Below are positions 8,079-16,848 of a stretch of DNA of 64,000 nucleotides, in pieces (positions within the stretch are counted from its first letter, which is position 1; each line of letters begins with the position of its first letter). The notes under the pieces were generated by a model. That model was not told where the DNA came from and made no database searches. It saw only the letters and a list, made by a program, of their open reading frames with translations. Made by a program: the position numbers and the translations under genes. Source of the stretch: G051903925 sp051903925 (GTDB lineage Bacteria > Pseudomonadota > Alphaproteobacteria > Zavarziniales > Zavarziniaceae). Location of the stretch: the NCBI RefSeq assembly GCF_051903925.1, contig NZ_CP173678.1, positions 3,720,001-3,784,000 on the forward strand, written 5' to 3'.

Positions 8079-9224
8079 GTGCCGGCAGCGCAAGCACAGG
8101 TGATCCAGGACGATGCGCGCAGGCAGCTGCAGCGGCAGGACGCGCTGCGCCTGATTCGCACGCCGGGCGTTGGACCCGTCGCCTTCCGCCAATTGCTGGC
8201 GCGCTACCGCACCCCGTCCGCGGCGCTCGCGGCGCTTCCCGGCCTCGCCCGGCGCGGCGGCCGGCGCGAGGCCCCGGCGGTGCCCCCGGTCGCCGCAGCG
8301 CAGGCCGAGATGGAGGCCAACGAGCGGGCCGGGGCGCGCCTGCTGATCCAGGGCGACGCCGAGTATCCGGCGGCCCTGGCCAGCCTGGAATCGGCACCCC
8401 CGGTGCTGTCGCTGCGCGGCCGGGCCGAGCTCCTGGCCCGTCCCACCGTCGCGATCGTGGGCGCCCGCAACGCCTCCGCCGCCGGCCTTCGTCTGGCGGA
8501 GCGGATGGCGGCGGACCTGGCCCAGGCGGGTCTGGTCATCGCCTCTGGCCTTGCCCGCGGCATCGACACCGCCGCCCACCGGGGCAGCCTGGCGGGTGGC
8601 ACGATCGCCGTCATAGCCGGGGGTATCGACACGGTCTTTCCGCCCGAGAACGCCCAGCTTCAGGAACAGATCGCGGAGGAGGGCGTGCTGCTGGCCGAGA
8701 TGCCGCCGGGCAACCGCCCGATGGCGCGCCACTTTCCGCGCCGCAACCGCATCATCGCCGGCCTGTCCCTGGGCGTGGTGGTGGTGGAGGCGGCGGCCCG
8801 CTCCGGCTCCCTTGGCACGGCGCGGCTGGCCCTCGACGCAGGGCGGGAAGTGCTGGCCGTGCCCGGCTCCCCGCTCGACCCGCGCTGCGAGGGGACCAAT
8901 GGCCTGATCCGCGAGGGGGCGACGCTGACCCGCCATGCAGCCGATGTGATGGAGGTGGTGGGGGCGCTGGCCCAGACCCGCATCGGGCCCCTGCCCCGCC
9001 ATGCGCGGCTGCTGGAGGAGCTGCGCCAGGCGCCGGACGAGGCCTTCGACGCCGATGGCGGCCAGGCGCGGATTGCGGAGCTTCTGGGCCCGACGCCGGT
9101 CAGCGTGGACACCATCGTGGAACACTCCGGTTTGACACTCCCCATCGTCTTGACCATTTTGCTGGAGTTCGAGTTGGCCGGCCGCGTGACCCGTCAGTCG
9201 GGCAACCGCGTATCCTGGGCCTGA
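8079..9224 (+). CDS. dprA: DNA-processing protein DprA
   Basis: Cytoplasmic protein that binds incoming single-stranded DNA and loads RecA during natural transformation. The 381-residue product has an N-terminal helix-hairpin region (I-R-T-P-G-V-G-P-V-A-F), the Rossmann-like core with V-G-A-R-N-A-S-A-A-G near 128, S-G-L-A-R-G-I-D-T-A-A-H, A-G-G-I-D-T-V-F-P, and R-F-like R-R-N-R-I-I-A-G-L-S, followed by a C-terminal winged-helix domain (V-S-V-D-T-I-V-E-H-S-G-L). Length is normal. The GTG start gives the expected N-terminus. An alphaproteobacterial LexA-type box lies 40 bases upstream. Confidence 0.95.
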   Translation: MPAAQAQVIQDDARRQLQRQDALRLIRTPGVGPVAFRQLLARYRTPSAALAALPGLARRGGRREAPAVPPVAAAQAEMEANERAGARLLIQGDAEYPAALASLESAPPVLSLRGRAELLARPTVAIVGARNASAAGLRLAERMAADLAQAGLVIASGLARGIDTAAHRGSLAGGTIAVIAGGIDTVFPPENAQLQEQIAEEGVLLAEMPPGNRPMARHFPRRNRIIAGLSLGVVVVEAAARSGSLGTARLALDAGREVLAVPGSPLDPRCEGTNGLIREGATLTRHAADVMEVVGALAQTRIGPLPRHARLLEELRQAPDEAFDADGGQARIAELLGPTPVSVDTIVEHSGLTLPIVLTILLEFELAGRVTRQSGNRVSWA

Positions 9225-9403
9225 TCGGCGGGCCCTGGCGGCGAGCGGCGTGGTGCTGGCGTGTCGTGGGAGCCTGACAATGGACATGTCGTATGCCCGG
9301 CCGGACCCGACGCCGCTGTTTCAACCCCTTGATGTCGTGACATTTCCGGCCCTGGCCGCCCGTTCCGGCGGCAGTCCGAGTTTCTAGAGGCGCAACCGAA
9401 CGC

Positions 9404-12112
9404 ATGGACGTCGTCGTCGTCGAGTCGCCCGCCAAGGCCAAGACGATCAACAAGTACCTTGGTCAGGACTATGTCGTTCTCGCCAGCTATGGCCATGTCC
9501 GGGATCTGCCGGCCAAGGATGGCTCCGTGCTGCCCGACGACGACTTCGCCATGCTGTGGCAGGTCGAAAGCGACAGCGCCAAGCGCATGAACGACATTGC
9601 CCGCGCGCTGAAGGGGGCGGGTCACCTTTATCTGGCGACCGACCCCGATCGCGAGGGCGAGGCGATTTCCTGGCACGTCCTTGAGATCCTGCAGGCCAAG
9701 GGTGCGCTGAAGAAGATCCCGGTCAGCCGTGTGGTCTTCAACGAGATCACGCGCAACGCCGTGACCACGGCCATGCGCAATCCCCGCCAGCTGGACCAGG
9801 AACTGGTCCAGGCCTATCTGGCGCGCCGTGCGCTCGACTACCTGGTCGGTTTCACCCTGTCGCCCGTGCTGTGGCGCAAGCTGCCGGGCGCGCGTTCGGC
9901 GGGCCGCGTGCAGTCGGTGGCGCTGCGCCTGATCTGCGAGCGCGAGATCGAGATCGAGGCGTTCCGCGCCCGCGAGTACTGGACGGTCGACGCACTGGTC
10001 GCGGCGCAAGGGGGGCAGAGCTTCACCGCCCGCCTGGTCGAGCGCGACGGCCGCAAGCTGGACCGCTTCGACCTGGCCAATGCCGAGCAGGCCCACGACG
10101 CCAAGGCGCGGATCGAGGCGACAAGCTTCAGCGTGACCCGCGTCGAGACCCGGCCCGGCAAGCGCCATCCGGCACCGCCGTTCACCACCTCGACCCTGCA
10201 GCAGGAAGCCGCGCGCAAGCTGGGCTTCGACGCCAAGCGGACGATGCAACTGGCCCAGCGCCTGTACGAGGGCATCGACCTGGGCGGCGAGACGGTCGGC
10301 CTGATCACCTACATGCGGACCGACGGCGTGCAGATGGCGGGCGAGGCGATCGCCGGCTGCCGGCGCGCGATCGAGGCGCAGTTCGGCGCGAAATACGTCC
10401 CCGACGTGCCCCGCGCCTACAAGGCCAAGGCGAAGAACGCGCAGGAAGCGCACGAGGCGGTGCGCCCAACCGACTTCTTCCGCACGCCCGAGCAGATGGC
10501 GCGCTATCTCGACGGCGACCAGCGCCGGCTCTACGACCTGATCTGGAAGCGGGCCATGGCCAGCCAGATGCCGCCCGCCGACGTCGAACGGACGACCGTC
10601 GACCTGGGCGATCCCGCCCGCAGCCTGGGCCTGCGGGCGACGGGGACGGTCGTCACCTTCGACGGCTTCCTGGCGCTCTACCAGGAAGGCCGCGACGACG
10701 AGACGGACGAGGATGGCGCGCGCCTGCCGGCGCTCAAGGCGGACGAGCCCGTCGAGCGGCGCAAGGTGACGGCCGACCAGCACTTCACGGAGCCCCCGCC
10801 CCGCTATTCCGAGGCCAGCCTGGTCAAGAAGCTGGAGGAGCTGGGCATCGGCCGCCCCTCCACCTATGCCTCGATTCTGTCTACCTTGCGCGAGCGCGCC
10901 TATGTCGAGATGGAGCGCAACCGCTTCATCCCCAGCGACAAGGGCCGCCTGGTGACGGCGTTCCTGGAAAACTTCTTCTCCCGCTACGTCCAGTACGACT
11001 TCACGGCCGGGCTTGAGGAAAAGCTGGACGAGATCTCGGCCGGCAAGATCGACTGGAAGGCGGTCCTCCGCGACTTCTGGCAGGACTTCTCGGCCGCGGT
11101 GGGCGACACCAAGGACCTGCGCATCGGCCAGGTGATCGAGGCGCTGGACGAGGCCCTGAGCCCCCACCTGTTCCCGGCGCGCGCCGACGGCACCGACGCG
11201 CGGCGCTGCCCGTCCTGCGCCGATGGTCGCCTGGGCCTGAAGCTCAGCCGCTTCGGCGCCTTCATCGGCTGCTCGAACTATCCCGAATGCCGCTTCACGC
11301 GGCAGTTCGGCGGCAATGCCGAGGCCCAGGGCGACGAGGCGGGCGGCGACCGGGTCCTGGGCACCGATCCGGCCACCGGCCAGGCGGTCACGCTGAAGGC
11401 CGGCCGCTTCGGCCAGTACATCCAGCTGGGCGAGCCGGTCGAAGGCTCCAAGGAAAAGCCCAAGCGCTCGTCCATTCCCAAGGACGTCGACGCGGCGACC
11501 CTGACGCTTGAGCGTGCGCTGGAACTTCTGTCCCTGCCCCGCACGGTGGGCATCCATCCCGAATCGCAGAAGCCGATCGTCGCCGGCCTGGGGCGCTTTG
11601 GCCCGTATGTCCTGCACGACGGCACCTATGCCAGCCTGCAGACCACGGAAGACGCCTTGACGATCGGCCTGAACCGGGCCGTGACCGTCATTGCGGAAAA
11701 GCCCAAGGGTCGCGGTCGCGGCCAGCCCAAGGTCCTTCACGAAGTCGGCGCCCACCCGGCCGACGGGGCCATGGTCCAGGTGCTGGAAGGGCGCTTCGGT
11801 CCCTATGTCGCCCATGGGGGCATCAATGCCACGATCGCCCGCGGCACCGATCCCGCCAGCCTGACGCTGGACCAGGCCCTGGCCCTGCTGCAGGCCAAGG
11901 CAGCGAAGGCTCCGGCCAAGGCACCGGCCCGGGCCAAGGCGCGCAAGCCCGCGCAAGCCGCTGCCGACGACGCCAAGCCGGCCAAGACCGCGCCCAAGAA
12001 GGCGGCCGCGGCCAAGGCGGACGGCAAGGCACCTGCGCCCAAGAAGGCCCCGGCCAAGAAGGCGGCGGCCAAGCCCGCGGCCAAGCCGCAAAGGCGCAGC
12101 GCCGCCGGATGA
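9404..12112 (+). CDS. topA: DNA topoisomerase I
   Basis: Type IA topoisomerase that relaxes negative supercoils behind RNA polymerase and replication forks. The 902-residue protein begins with the TOPRIM domain (V-V-E-S-P-A-K-A-K-T near residue 5; D-P-D-R-E-G-E-A). The active-site tyrosine is Y303 in G-L-I-T-Y-M-R-T-D-G. One zinc-binding unit C-P-S-C...C-S-N-Y-P-E-C begins at C602. Two or three short G-R-F-G-(P/Q)-Y repeats of the alphaproteobacterial C-terminal type follow. The last 70 residues are a lysine/alanine/proline tail resembling eukaryotic H1 tails, probably a non-specific DNA-binding extension. It is 179 bases after dprA and 16 before rnr. Confidence 0.97.
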   Translation: MDVVVVESPAKAKTINKYLGQDYVVLASYGHVRDLPAKDGSVLPDDDFAMLWQVESDSAKRMNDIARALKGAGHLYLATDPDREGEAISWHVLEILQAKGALKKIPVSRVVFNEITRNAVTTAMRNPRQLDQELVQAYLARRALDYLVGFTLSPVLWRKLPGARSAGRVQSVALRLICEREIEIEAFRAREYWTVDALVAAQGGQSFTARLVERDGRKLDRFDLANAEQAHDAKARIEATSFSVTRVETRPGKRHPAPPFTTSTLQQEAARKLGFDAKRTMQLAQRLYEGIDLGGETVGLITYMRTDGVQMAGEAIAGCRRAIEAQFGAKYVPDVPRAYKAKAKNAQEAHEAVRPTDFFRTPEQMARYLDGDQRRLYDLIWKRAMASQMPPADVERTTVDLGDPARSLGLRATGTVVTFDGFLALYQEGRDDETDEDGARLPALKADEPVERRKVTADQHFTEPPPRYSEASLVKKLEELGIGRPSTYASILSTLRERAYVEMERNRFIPSDKGRLVTAFLENFFSRYVQYDFTAGLEEKLDEISAGKIDWKAVLRDFWQDFSAAVGDTKDLRIGQVIEALDEALSPHLFPARADGTDARRCPSCADGRLGLKLSRFGAFIGCSNYPECRFTRQFGGNAEAQGDEAGGDRVLGTDPATGQAVTLKAGRFGQYIQLGEPVEGSKEKPKRSSIPKDVDAATLTLERALELLSLPRTVGIHPESQKPIVAGLGRFGPYVLHDGTYASLQTTEDALTIGLNRAVTVIAEKPKGRGRGQPKVLHEVGAHPADGAMVQVLEGRFGPYVAHGGINATIARGTDPASLTLDQALALLQAKAAKAPAKAPARAKARKPAQAAADDAKPAKTAPKKAAAAKADGKAPAPKKAPAKKAAAKPAAKPQRRSAAG

Positions 12113-12128
12113 GGCGGCGCTGACCGGC

Positions 12129-14375
12129 ATGGCGAAGCGCGTCGTCCCCCTTCCCAGCAAGGGCGAGATCCTGAAGTTCGTGGAACTGAGTGCTGCCAAG
12201 GTCGGCAAGCGGGAGATCGCGCGCGCCTTCCATATCACCGGCGACCAGCGCATCGAGCTGAAGCGCCTGCTGGCCGAGATGGCAGAGGAAGGGCTGATCG
12301 GCGGCGACCGCCGGCGCTCGGTTCAGGCCGCGGGCCAGTTGCCGGCCGTCGCAGTGCTGGAAGTCGTCGACGTCGATGTCGACGGCGAACTGACGGCGCG
12401 CCCCGCGATGTGGGACCCCGATCGCCCGGTGCCGCGCATCGTGGTGGCGCCCGGCCGCCATGCCGGCCCGGCGCCGGGCCCCACCGACCGCATCCTGTGC
12501 CGCCTTGAGCGTGTCGAGCCGGAGGCGGAGGATGCGCCGGCCAGCTATGTCGCGCGCGTCATCCGCACCCTGTCGACCGACCTCGATCGCGTCCTGGGCG
12601 TGATCGAGCTGGACGGCAGCGAGGCCCGCCTGAAGCCGACCGACAAGCGCGCCAAATACGACTATGTCCTGGCCAGCGAGGACCTGGGCGGCGCCCAGCC
12701 TGGCGAACTGGTCCTGGCGGAAGTGCTGAAGTCGCGGGCCTTCGGGCCGAAGCGCGCCCGTGTGCGCGAGCGGCTGGGTCGCGTCGACAGCGCGCGGGCG
12801 ATCAGCCTGATCGCGATCCACGGCCATGGCATCCCCACGGCCTTCCCCACCGCCGCCCTGGAGGAGGCAGCCGCCGCCCAGCCCGTGCTCCTGGGCGACC
12901 GCGTCGACCTGCGCGCCATACCCCTCATCACGATCGATCCGTCGGACGCGCGCGATCATGACGACGCCGTCTTTGCCGAGGCCGACGGCGAGGGCTGGCA
13001 TGTCATCGTGGCGATCGCCGACGTCGCGCACTATGTGCGGCCCGGCAGCGCCCTGGACCAGGCGGCGCGCGACCGGGGCAATTCGGCCTACTTCCCCGAT
13101 CGCGTCGTGCCGATGCTGCCGCACGAACTGTCGTCCACGCTGTGCTCGCTGCTGCCGGGGGAGGATCGCGCCTGCCTGGCACTGCACCTCTGGCTGGATG
13201 CACACGGTACCAAGCTGCGCCACCGCTTCGAGCGCGCCCTGATGCGGTCCGCCGCGAACCTGTCCTATGAGCGCGCGCAGTCGGCCCTGGACGGCAACCC
13301 GGACGAGGAGGCGGCGGCCCTGCTGGAGCCGGTGCTGAAGCCGCTGCACGGCGCGTGGTCGGCCCTCATGCGGGCGCGGGCGGAACGCAGCCCGCTCGAC
13401 ATCGACGCGCCAGAGAAGGTGATCGTGCTGGGCGAGGACGGGACCGTGGTCGACGTCCGCCCCCGCGCGCGCCTGGACACCCATCGCATCGTCGAGGAGA
13501 TGATGATCGCGGCCAATGTCGCGGCCGCGGAATCGCTGGAGGCGACGCACCAGCCCTGCATGTACCGCGTGCACGACACCCCCTCGCGGGAGCGTGTGGA
13601 ATCGGTGCGGGAGTTCCTGGCGACGCTGGACCTGAAGCTGGCGCGCGGCAGCCGCCTTCAGCCGGCGCAGTTCAACCGCATCCTGGAGCGGGCAGCGGGC
13701 ACGCCCCATGCCCGCGTGGTGCACGAGGTGATCCTGCGGGCCCAGGCCCAGGCCGCCTATTCGCCAGAGAACATCGGCCATTTCGGTCTGAACCTGGCGC
13801 GCTACGCCCACTTCACCTCGCCCATCCGTCGCTATGCCGACCTTCTGGTGCATCGGGCCCTGATCCGCGGCCTGAAGTTGGGCGAAGGCGGCCTCAGCCC
13901 GCACGAGGACGAAGGCTTCGCCGAGACGGCGCAGCACATCTCGAACACGGAACGGCGGGCGATGGCGGCGGAGCGGGAATCGACCGACCGTTACTTGGCG
14001 GCCTTCATGGCCGACCGCCTGGGCGCCATCTTCAGCGGCCGCATCACCGGCGTTGCCCGCTTCGGGCTGTTCGTGGCGCTGGACGAAAGCGGGGCGGACG
14101 GCCTGATCCCCATCTCGCACCTGGGGGACGAGTACTTCACCCATGTGGAGCACGCCCACGCGCTGGTAGGCGAGCGGACGGGCACAACCTATCGCCTGGG
14201 CGACGCGGTCCGCGTCCGCCTGGAGGAGGCGACACCGCTGACCGGGGGGCTGCGCTTCTCCCTCTTCGAGGGTGGCGCCTATGACCAAACGTCGCAAAAG
14301 ATGAGGGACACCAGGAAAAAGGGCGTGGCGCCGCGTCGCGCCCCCTCGCGCGGGGGACGTTCCCGGCGTAGGTAG
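12129..14375 (+). CDS. rnr: Ribonuclease R
   Basis: Processive 3'-5' exoribonuclease of the RNB family that degrades structured RNA and takes part in rRNA and tmRNA-linked quality control. The 748-residue protein has an N-terminal winged-helix/cold-shock region, the RNB catalytic segment with I-D-P-S-D-A-R-D-H-D-D-A (about 271-282, four metal-binding aspartates), G-N-S-A-Y-F-P-D-R-V-V-P-M-L-P, and a C-terminal S1 domain (G-V-A-R-F-G-L-F-V near 644). The end is basic (R-R-A-P-S-R-G-G-R-S-R-R-R). Only 16 bases separate it from topA and five from the DUF983 gene, so the three probably form one transcript. Confidence 0.96.
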   Translation: MAKRVVPLPSKGEILKFVELSAAKVGKREIARAFHITGDQRIELKRLLAEMAEEGLIGGDRRRSVQAAGQLPAVAVLEVVDVDVDGELTARPAMWDPDRPVPRIVVAPGRHAGPAPGPTDRILCRLERVEPEAEDAPASYVARVIRTLSTDLDRVLGVIELDGSEARLKPTDKRAKYDYVLASEDLGGAQPGELVLAEVLKSRAFGPKRARVRERLGRVDSARAISLIAIHGHGIPTAFPTAALEEAAAAQPVLLGDRVDLRAIPLITIDPSDARDHDDAVFAEADGEGWHVIVAIADVAHYVRPGSALDQAARDRGNSAYFPDRVVPMLPHELSSTLCSLLPGEDRACLALHLWLDAHGTKLRHRFERALMRSAANLSYERAQSALDGNPDEEAAALLEPVLKPLHGAWSALMRARAERSPLDIDAPEKVIVLGEDGTVVDVRPRARLDTHRIVEEMMIAANVAAAESLEATHQPCMYRVHDTPSRERVESVREFLATLDLKLARGSRLQPAQFNRILERAAGTPHARVVHEVILRAQAQAAYSPENIGHFGLNLARYAHFTSPIRRYADLLVHRALIRGLKLGEGGLSPHEDEGFAETAQHISNTERRAMAAERESTDRYLAAFMADRLGAIFSGRITGVARFGLFVALDESGADGLIPISHLGDEYFTHVEHAHALVGERTGTTYRLGDAVRVRLEEATPLTGGLRFSLFEGGAYDQTSQKMRDTRKKGVAPRRAPSRGGRSRRR

Positions 14376-14380
14376 GTTCC

Positions 14381-14815
14381 ATGCCAATCGAGACCATTGC
14401 CGCGCCGCGGCCCCTGCCCACCGCCGCCGAACCCGATCGGCCGGTCTGGCAGTCGATGATGCGGGGCGCTGCCCTGCGTTGCCCCGCCTGCGGCTATGGC
14501 CGGATGTTCCGCGCCTACCTGAAGGTGGCGGATGAATGCACGGCCTGTGGCGAGGAGTTGCATCACCACCGTGCCGATGACGCGCCGCCCTATTTCACGA
14601 TCACGATCATCGGCCACATCCTGCTGCCCCTCATCTGGTGGTCGTCCACCACGATTGCGGCGCCGCCCCTGTGGTTCTGGTCATTCTGGGTGGTGGCCAT
14701 CATCGCTTCGTGCCTGGTGACGCTGCCGGTGATCAAGGGCGCCCTGGTGGGACTCCAATGGTCGCGCCGGATGCACGGCTTCAGCGGCCTGCCCGACAGC
14801 GAACACCGCATGTAG
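14381..14815 (+). CDS. DUF983 membrane protein
   Basis: A 144-residue protein of the DUF983 family, common next to rnr in alphaproteobacteria. After about 30 residues comes a rubredoxin-like zinc ribbon, C-P-A-C-G then C-T-A-C-G (about 35-57), followed by Y-F-T-I-T-I-I-G-H and two membrane segments (about 66-86 and 94-114). The ribbon faces the cytoplasm if the usual topology holds. Its function is not known; in some lineages DUF983 genes lie near cytochrome oxidase genes. It starts five bases after rnr, implying cotranscription. Confidence 0.88.
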   Translation: MPIETIAAPRPLPTAAEPDRPVWQSMMRGAALRCPACGYGRMFRAYLKVADECTACGEELHHHRADDAPPYFTITIIGHILLPLIWWSSTTIAAPPLWFWSFWVVAIIASCLVTLPVIKGALVGLQWSRRMHGFSGLPDSEHRM

Positions 14816-14901
14816 TGCCGCGCCGGTGGCAGGCCTGCGCGGCTGAACACCGGAAGCGAAAGCTGGACAGCGGGGCCTGGGGGTAGCAACCTCCCGCCCC
14901 A

Positions 14902-15651
14902 ATGACGACCGAGACACGCGCGCCTGGTCCGCAGGCGCCAGACACACAAGAGACGGCCAAACAGGCAGAAGCACGCCGCCGCGCCGTCCGTCCCCGCGAT
15001 GCGGCCACCCTGATCCTGGTGCGCAACAGCGCCACGGGATCGGCCAAGGAGACGGAGGTCCTGATGGGCCGCCGCCATCCCAACCATCGCTTCATGCCAA
15101 ACCAGTGGGTCTTTCCGGGTGGTCGCGTCGACCGCTCCGACGGCCTCGTGCGGCCGCCGACCCCCTTGCGGCCAGAGGTGCTGGAGCGCCTGGCCAAGGC
15201 GTGTAGCATCTACCGCGCCAACGCCCTGGCCCTGGCCGCCATCCGCGAGACGTTCGAGGAAACCGGCCTGGCCGTGGGCCGCCCGTTCGAGGGCGCGCTG
15301 AAGCGGCCCAAGGACCCGGCCTGGTCCGCCTTCTACGAGACGGGGGTCGCCCCGGCACCCGACGTGCTGGACTATGTCGCGCGGGCGATCACCCCGCCCG
15401 TCCGGCCGATGCGCTTCCATGCTCGCTTCTTCATGGCCGATGCCGAGCATGCGCGCGGCACCCTGCAGGGCTCCGGCGAACTCGAAGGCCTCTACTGGGT
15501 GCCGCTGCAGGAGGCCAAGGGCCTGGACGTGCCGCGCATCACCGCCGTGATCCTGGACGACCTGGAGGACCTGGTGGAAAAGCGCGGGGCGGAGCGCCCG
15601 GTGCCGGTCCACATCTTCCGCCATGGCAAGCCCGTCCTGGTGTTCGACTGA
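14902..15651 (+). CDS. NUDIX hydrolase (first of a tandem pair)
   Basis: Cytoplasmic NUDIX-fold hydrolase of 249 residues; such enzymes cleave nucleoside diphosphate-linked substrates. The Nudix box is split: F-P-G-G-R-V-D (about 71-77) precedes a long insertion and then A-I-R-E-T-F-E-E-T-G-L (about 113-123), the arrangement of the NUDT19/CoA-diphosphatase-like group. The catalytic R-E-x-x-E-E is intact. The stop overlaps the start of the next gene (TGATG at 15649-15653), and the two proteins share the same plan (R-P-R-x-A-A, V-L-M-G-R-R, F-V-F-P-G-G-type motifs), so they arose by duplication. Substrate unknown. Confidence 0.88.
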   Translation: MTTETRAPGPQAPDTQETAKQAEARRRAVRPRDAATLILVRNSATGSAKETEVLMGRRHPNHRFMPNQWVFPGGRVDRSDGLVRPPTPLRPEVLERLAKACSIYRANALALAAIRETFEETGLAVGRPFEGALKRPKDPAWSAFYETGVAPAPDVLDYVARAITPPVRPMRFHARFFMADAEHARGTLQGSGELEGLYWVPLQEAKGLDVPRITAVILDDLEDLVEKRGAERPVPVHIFRHGKPVLVFD

Positions 15652-16340
15652 TGGCCGACACGCTGACCGAGGGGCGCCGCGCGCCCACCGTCGCCGCCGG
15701 GACCAAGCCGGTGCGGCCACGCCATGCCGCCAGCCTGCTCCTTGTCGATCGGTCGGGGCCGGAGCCCAAGGTCCTGATGGGCCGGCGCGCCCCGCGCAAC
15801 AAGTTCGCGCCCGACATCTTCGTCTTTCCCGGCGGCAAGCTGGACCCGGCCGACCGCGCCATGACGCCTGGCACGCCGCTGCGCCCCGACGTGGCGCAGC
15901 GCCTGGGTCCCATGGGGACGGCGCTGGCGCTGGCCGCGGTGCGCGAGACCTTCGAGGAAACGGGCCTGCTGATCGGCGTGGCCGCCCCCGCGCATCCCGT
16001 GCCGTCGCCCAGCTGGGCGGCGTTCACGGCGTCCGGCTTGGCCCCGGCGCTGGACGGGATCGACATCCTGGCGCGGGCGATCACGCCGACCGACTCGCCC
16101 ATGCGCTTCCACGCCCGCTTCCTCGTGGCGGACTCCGCCAATGTCCAGGGCTCGCTCGGCGACTCGCACGAACTGCTCGACCTTGGCTTCCGCACGATCG
16201 ACGAATCGCTGCGCCTGCCGGTCTGGGACGTGACCGAATTCATGCTGGCGGAGCTGCGCAGCTACCTGAACAGCGGGTCCAGCACCTTTCCCCGCCTGTC
16301 CTACCGCAAGGGACGGGCCGACATTCGCCGCGCACCTTGA
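15651..16340 (+). CDS. NUDIX hydrolase (second of a tandem pair)
   Basis: Paralogue of the preceding NUDIX gene, 229 residues. It has V-L-M-G-R-R-A-P-R near 42, F-V-F-P-G-G-K-L-D-P-A-D (about 61-72), and A-V-R-E-T-F-E-E-T-G-L-L-I (about 99-111), again with an insertion between the two halves of the Nudix box. The catalytic glutamates are present. It overlaps the upstream gene by one base and is therefore translationally coupled. A promoter for rpmG overlaps its stop codon. Having two intact related copies in one operon suggests different substrates or a heteromer; neither can be decided here. Confidence 0.88.
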   Translation: MADTLTEGRRAPTVAAGTKPVRPRHAASLLLVDRSGPEPKVLMGRRAPRNKFAPDIFVFPGGKLDPADRAMTPGTPLRPDVAQRLGPMGTALALAAVRETFEETGLLIGVAAPAHPVPSPSWAAFTASGLAPALDGIDILARAITPTDSPMRFHARFLVADSANVQGSLGDSHELLDLGFRTIDESLRLPVWDVTEFMLAELRSYLNSGSSTFPRLSYRKGRADIRRAP

Positions 16341-16365
16341 CTATGGCGCGCCCAGCCTTTAGGTA
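16337..16365 (+). promoter_or_regulatory. rpmG: Candidate rpmG promoter
   Basis: TTGACT (16337-16342), a 17-base spacer and TAGGTA (16360-16365) form a good sigma-70 type promoter 52 bases before the rpmG start. The -35 hexamer overlaps the stop codon of the second NUDIX gene. Confidence 0.55.
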
Positions 16366-16416
16366 CGCGGCTTCTCTCGGCACGGGTCGCCCTGCCGCGA
16401 TTGCCTGGAGTCCGTC

Positions 16417-16584
16417 ATGGCCAAGCCGACCACGCTGAAGATCAAGCTGCTCTCGAGCGAGGGCACGGGCACGTTCTACGTGACCAAGAAGAACCCCCGT
16501 ACCAAGACCGAGAAGCTGAGCTTCAAGAAGTACGATCCCGTGCTGCGCAAGCACGTCGAGTTCAAGGAAGCCAAGATCAAGTGA
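16417..16584 (+). CDS. rpmG: 50S ribosomal protein L33
   Basis: Small basic protein of the large ribosomal subunit, 55 residues. The product starts [11 protein letters not shown] and contains [10 protein letters not shown] and K-L-S-F-K-K-Y-D-P, ending V-E-F-K-E-A-K-I-K, the alphaproteobacterial L33 pattern without zinc-binding cysteines. TGGAG lies 6 bases before the ATG. It has its own promoter overlapping the upstream gene and two hairpins behind it, so it is probably a single-gene transcript. Confidence 0.97.
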   Translation: MAKPTTLKIKLLSSEGTGTFYVTKKNPRTKTEKLSFKKYDPVLRKHVEFKEAKIK

Positions 16585-16588
16585 TGCC

Positions 16589-16607
16589 GGCCGGGCATGC
16601 CCCGGCC
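16589..16607 (+). terminator. First hairpin after rpmG
   Basis: GGCCGGG (16589-16595) and CCCGGCC (16601-16607) form a 7-bp stem with loop CATGC, starting four bases after the rpmG stop. No T-run follows, so it is a weak terminator or a 3'-end stabiliser. Confidence 0.45.
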
Positions 16608-16637
16608 AGGCCACCCACGTCTGTTTCCTGAGTGAAC

Positions 16638-16669
16638 CAGGGGCCGCCACGCGCGGCCCCTGGCGTTTC
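16638..16669 (+). terminator. Rho-independent terminator of rpmG
   Basis: CAGGGGCCGC (16638-16647) pairs perfectly with GCGGCCCCTG (16653-16662) around CACGC, followed by GCGTTTCT. The 10-bp GC-rich stem with a short T-stretch makes this the likely transcript end. Confidence 0.7.
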
Positions 16670-16682
16670 TGCGCGTCCGCGC

Positions 16683-16716
16683 GCCCCTGTCCCCGCCCCT
16701 GTCCCCGCCCCTGTCC
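16683..16716. repeat. 12-bp tandem repeat, about 2.8 copies
   Basis: The unit GCCCCTGTCCCC occurs twice and then as a 10-base partial copy in the intergenic region behind rpmG. It is a short slipped-strand repeat; no coding or regulatory role is visible. Confidence 0.8.
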
Positions 16717-16728
16717 GCACTCTCCCAG

Positions 16729-16750
16729 CATCTGACCCTGTGGTCAGATG
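16729..16750. promoter_or_regulatory. Perfect 9-bp inverted repeat upstream of the aromatic operon
   Basis: CATCTGACC (16729-16737) and GGTCAGATG (16742-16750) are exact inverse complements around CTGT. No T-run follows on either side. The element lies 41 bases upstream of the -35 hexamer at 16791, a plausible activator position. The T-G-G-T/A-C-C-A-like half sites resemble GntR-type operators, but which protein binds is not shown. Confidence 0.45.
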
Positions 16751-16790
16751 GCGACAGCGCATGCCTTCTGATCAGTGTTCACCTTTATGC

Positions 16791-16819
16791 TTGCAGGCGC
16801 TGATGGCCTGATCCATATT
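16791..16819 (+). promoter_or_regulatory. Promoter of the aromatic catabolic operon
   Basis: TTGCAG (16791-16796), a spacer of exactly 17 bases and CATATT (16814-16819) form a sigma-70 type promoter. The predicted transcription start near 16826 falls inside the palindromic operator that follows. Confidence 0.55.
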
Positions 16820-16834
16820 TGACGAAATCGTCAA
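16819..16834. promoter_or_regulatory. Palindromic operator overlapping the operon promoter
   Basis: TTGACGA-AA-TCGTCAA is a perfect 7-bp inverted repeat with a 2-base centre; further matching bases (CCAT and ATGG) flank it. It covers the end of the -10 hexamer and the likely start site, 15 bases before the first start codon of the operon. That is the usual position for a TetR-family repressor, and a tetR gene is the last gene of the operon. Binding by that protein is inferred. Confidence 0.6.
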
Positions 16835-16848
16835 CTAATGGATCCGCC

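Noticed and set aside
9194..12253. 1019-codon open frame on the minus strand opposite topA
   Set aside because: Arginine/glycine/glutamine-rich composition and exact antisense position to a clear topA; long antisense frames are expected at this GC content.
11823..14387. 854-codon open frame on the minus strand opposite rnr
   Set aside because: Antisense shadow of rnr with no domain or ribosome site.
16683..16716. CRISPR-like short repeats behind rpmG
   Set aside because: Twelve-base units directly adjoining with no spacers; a simple tandem repeat.
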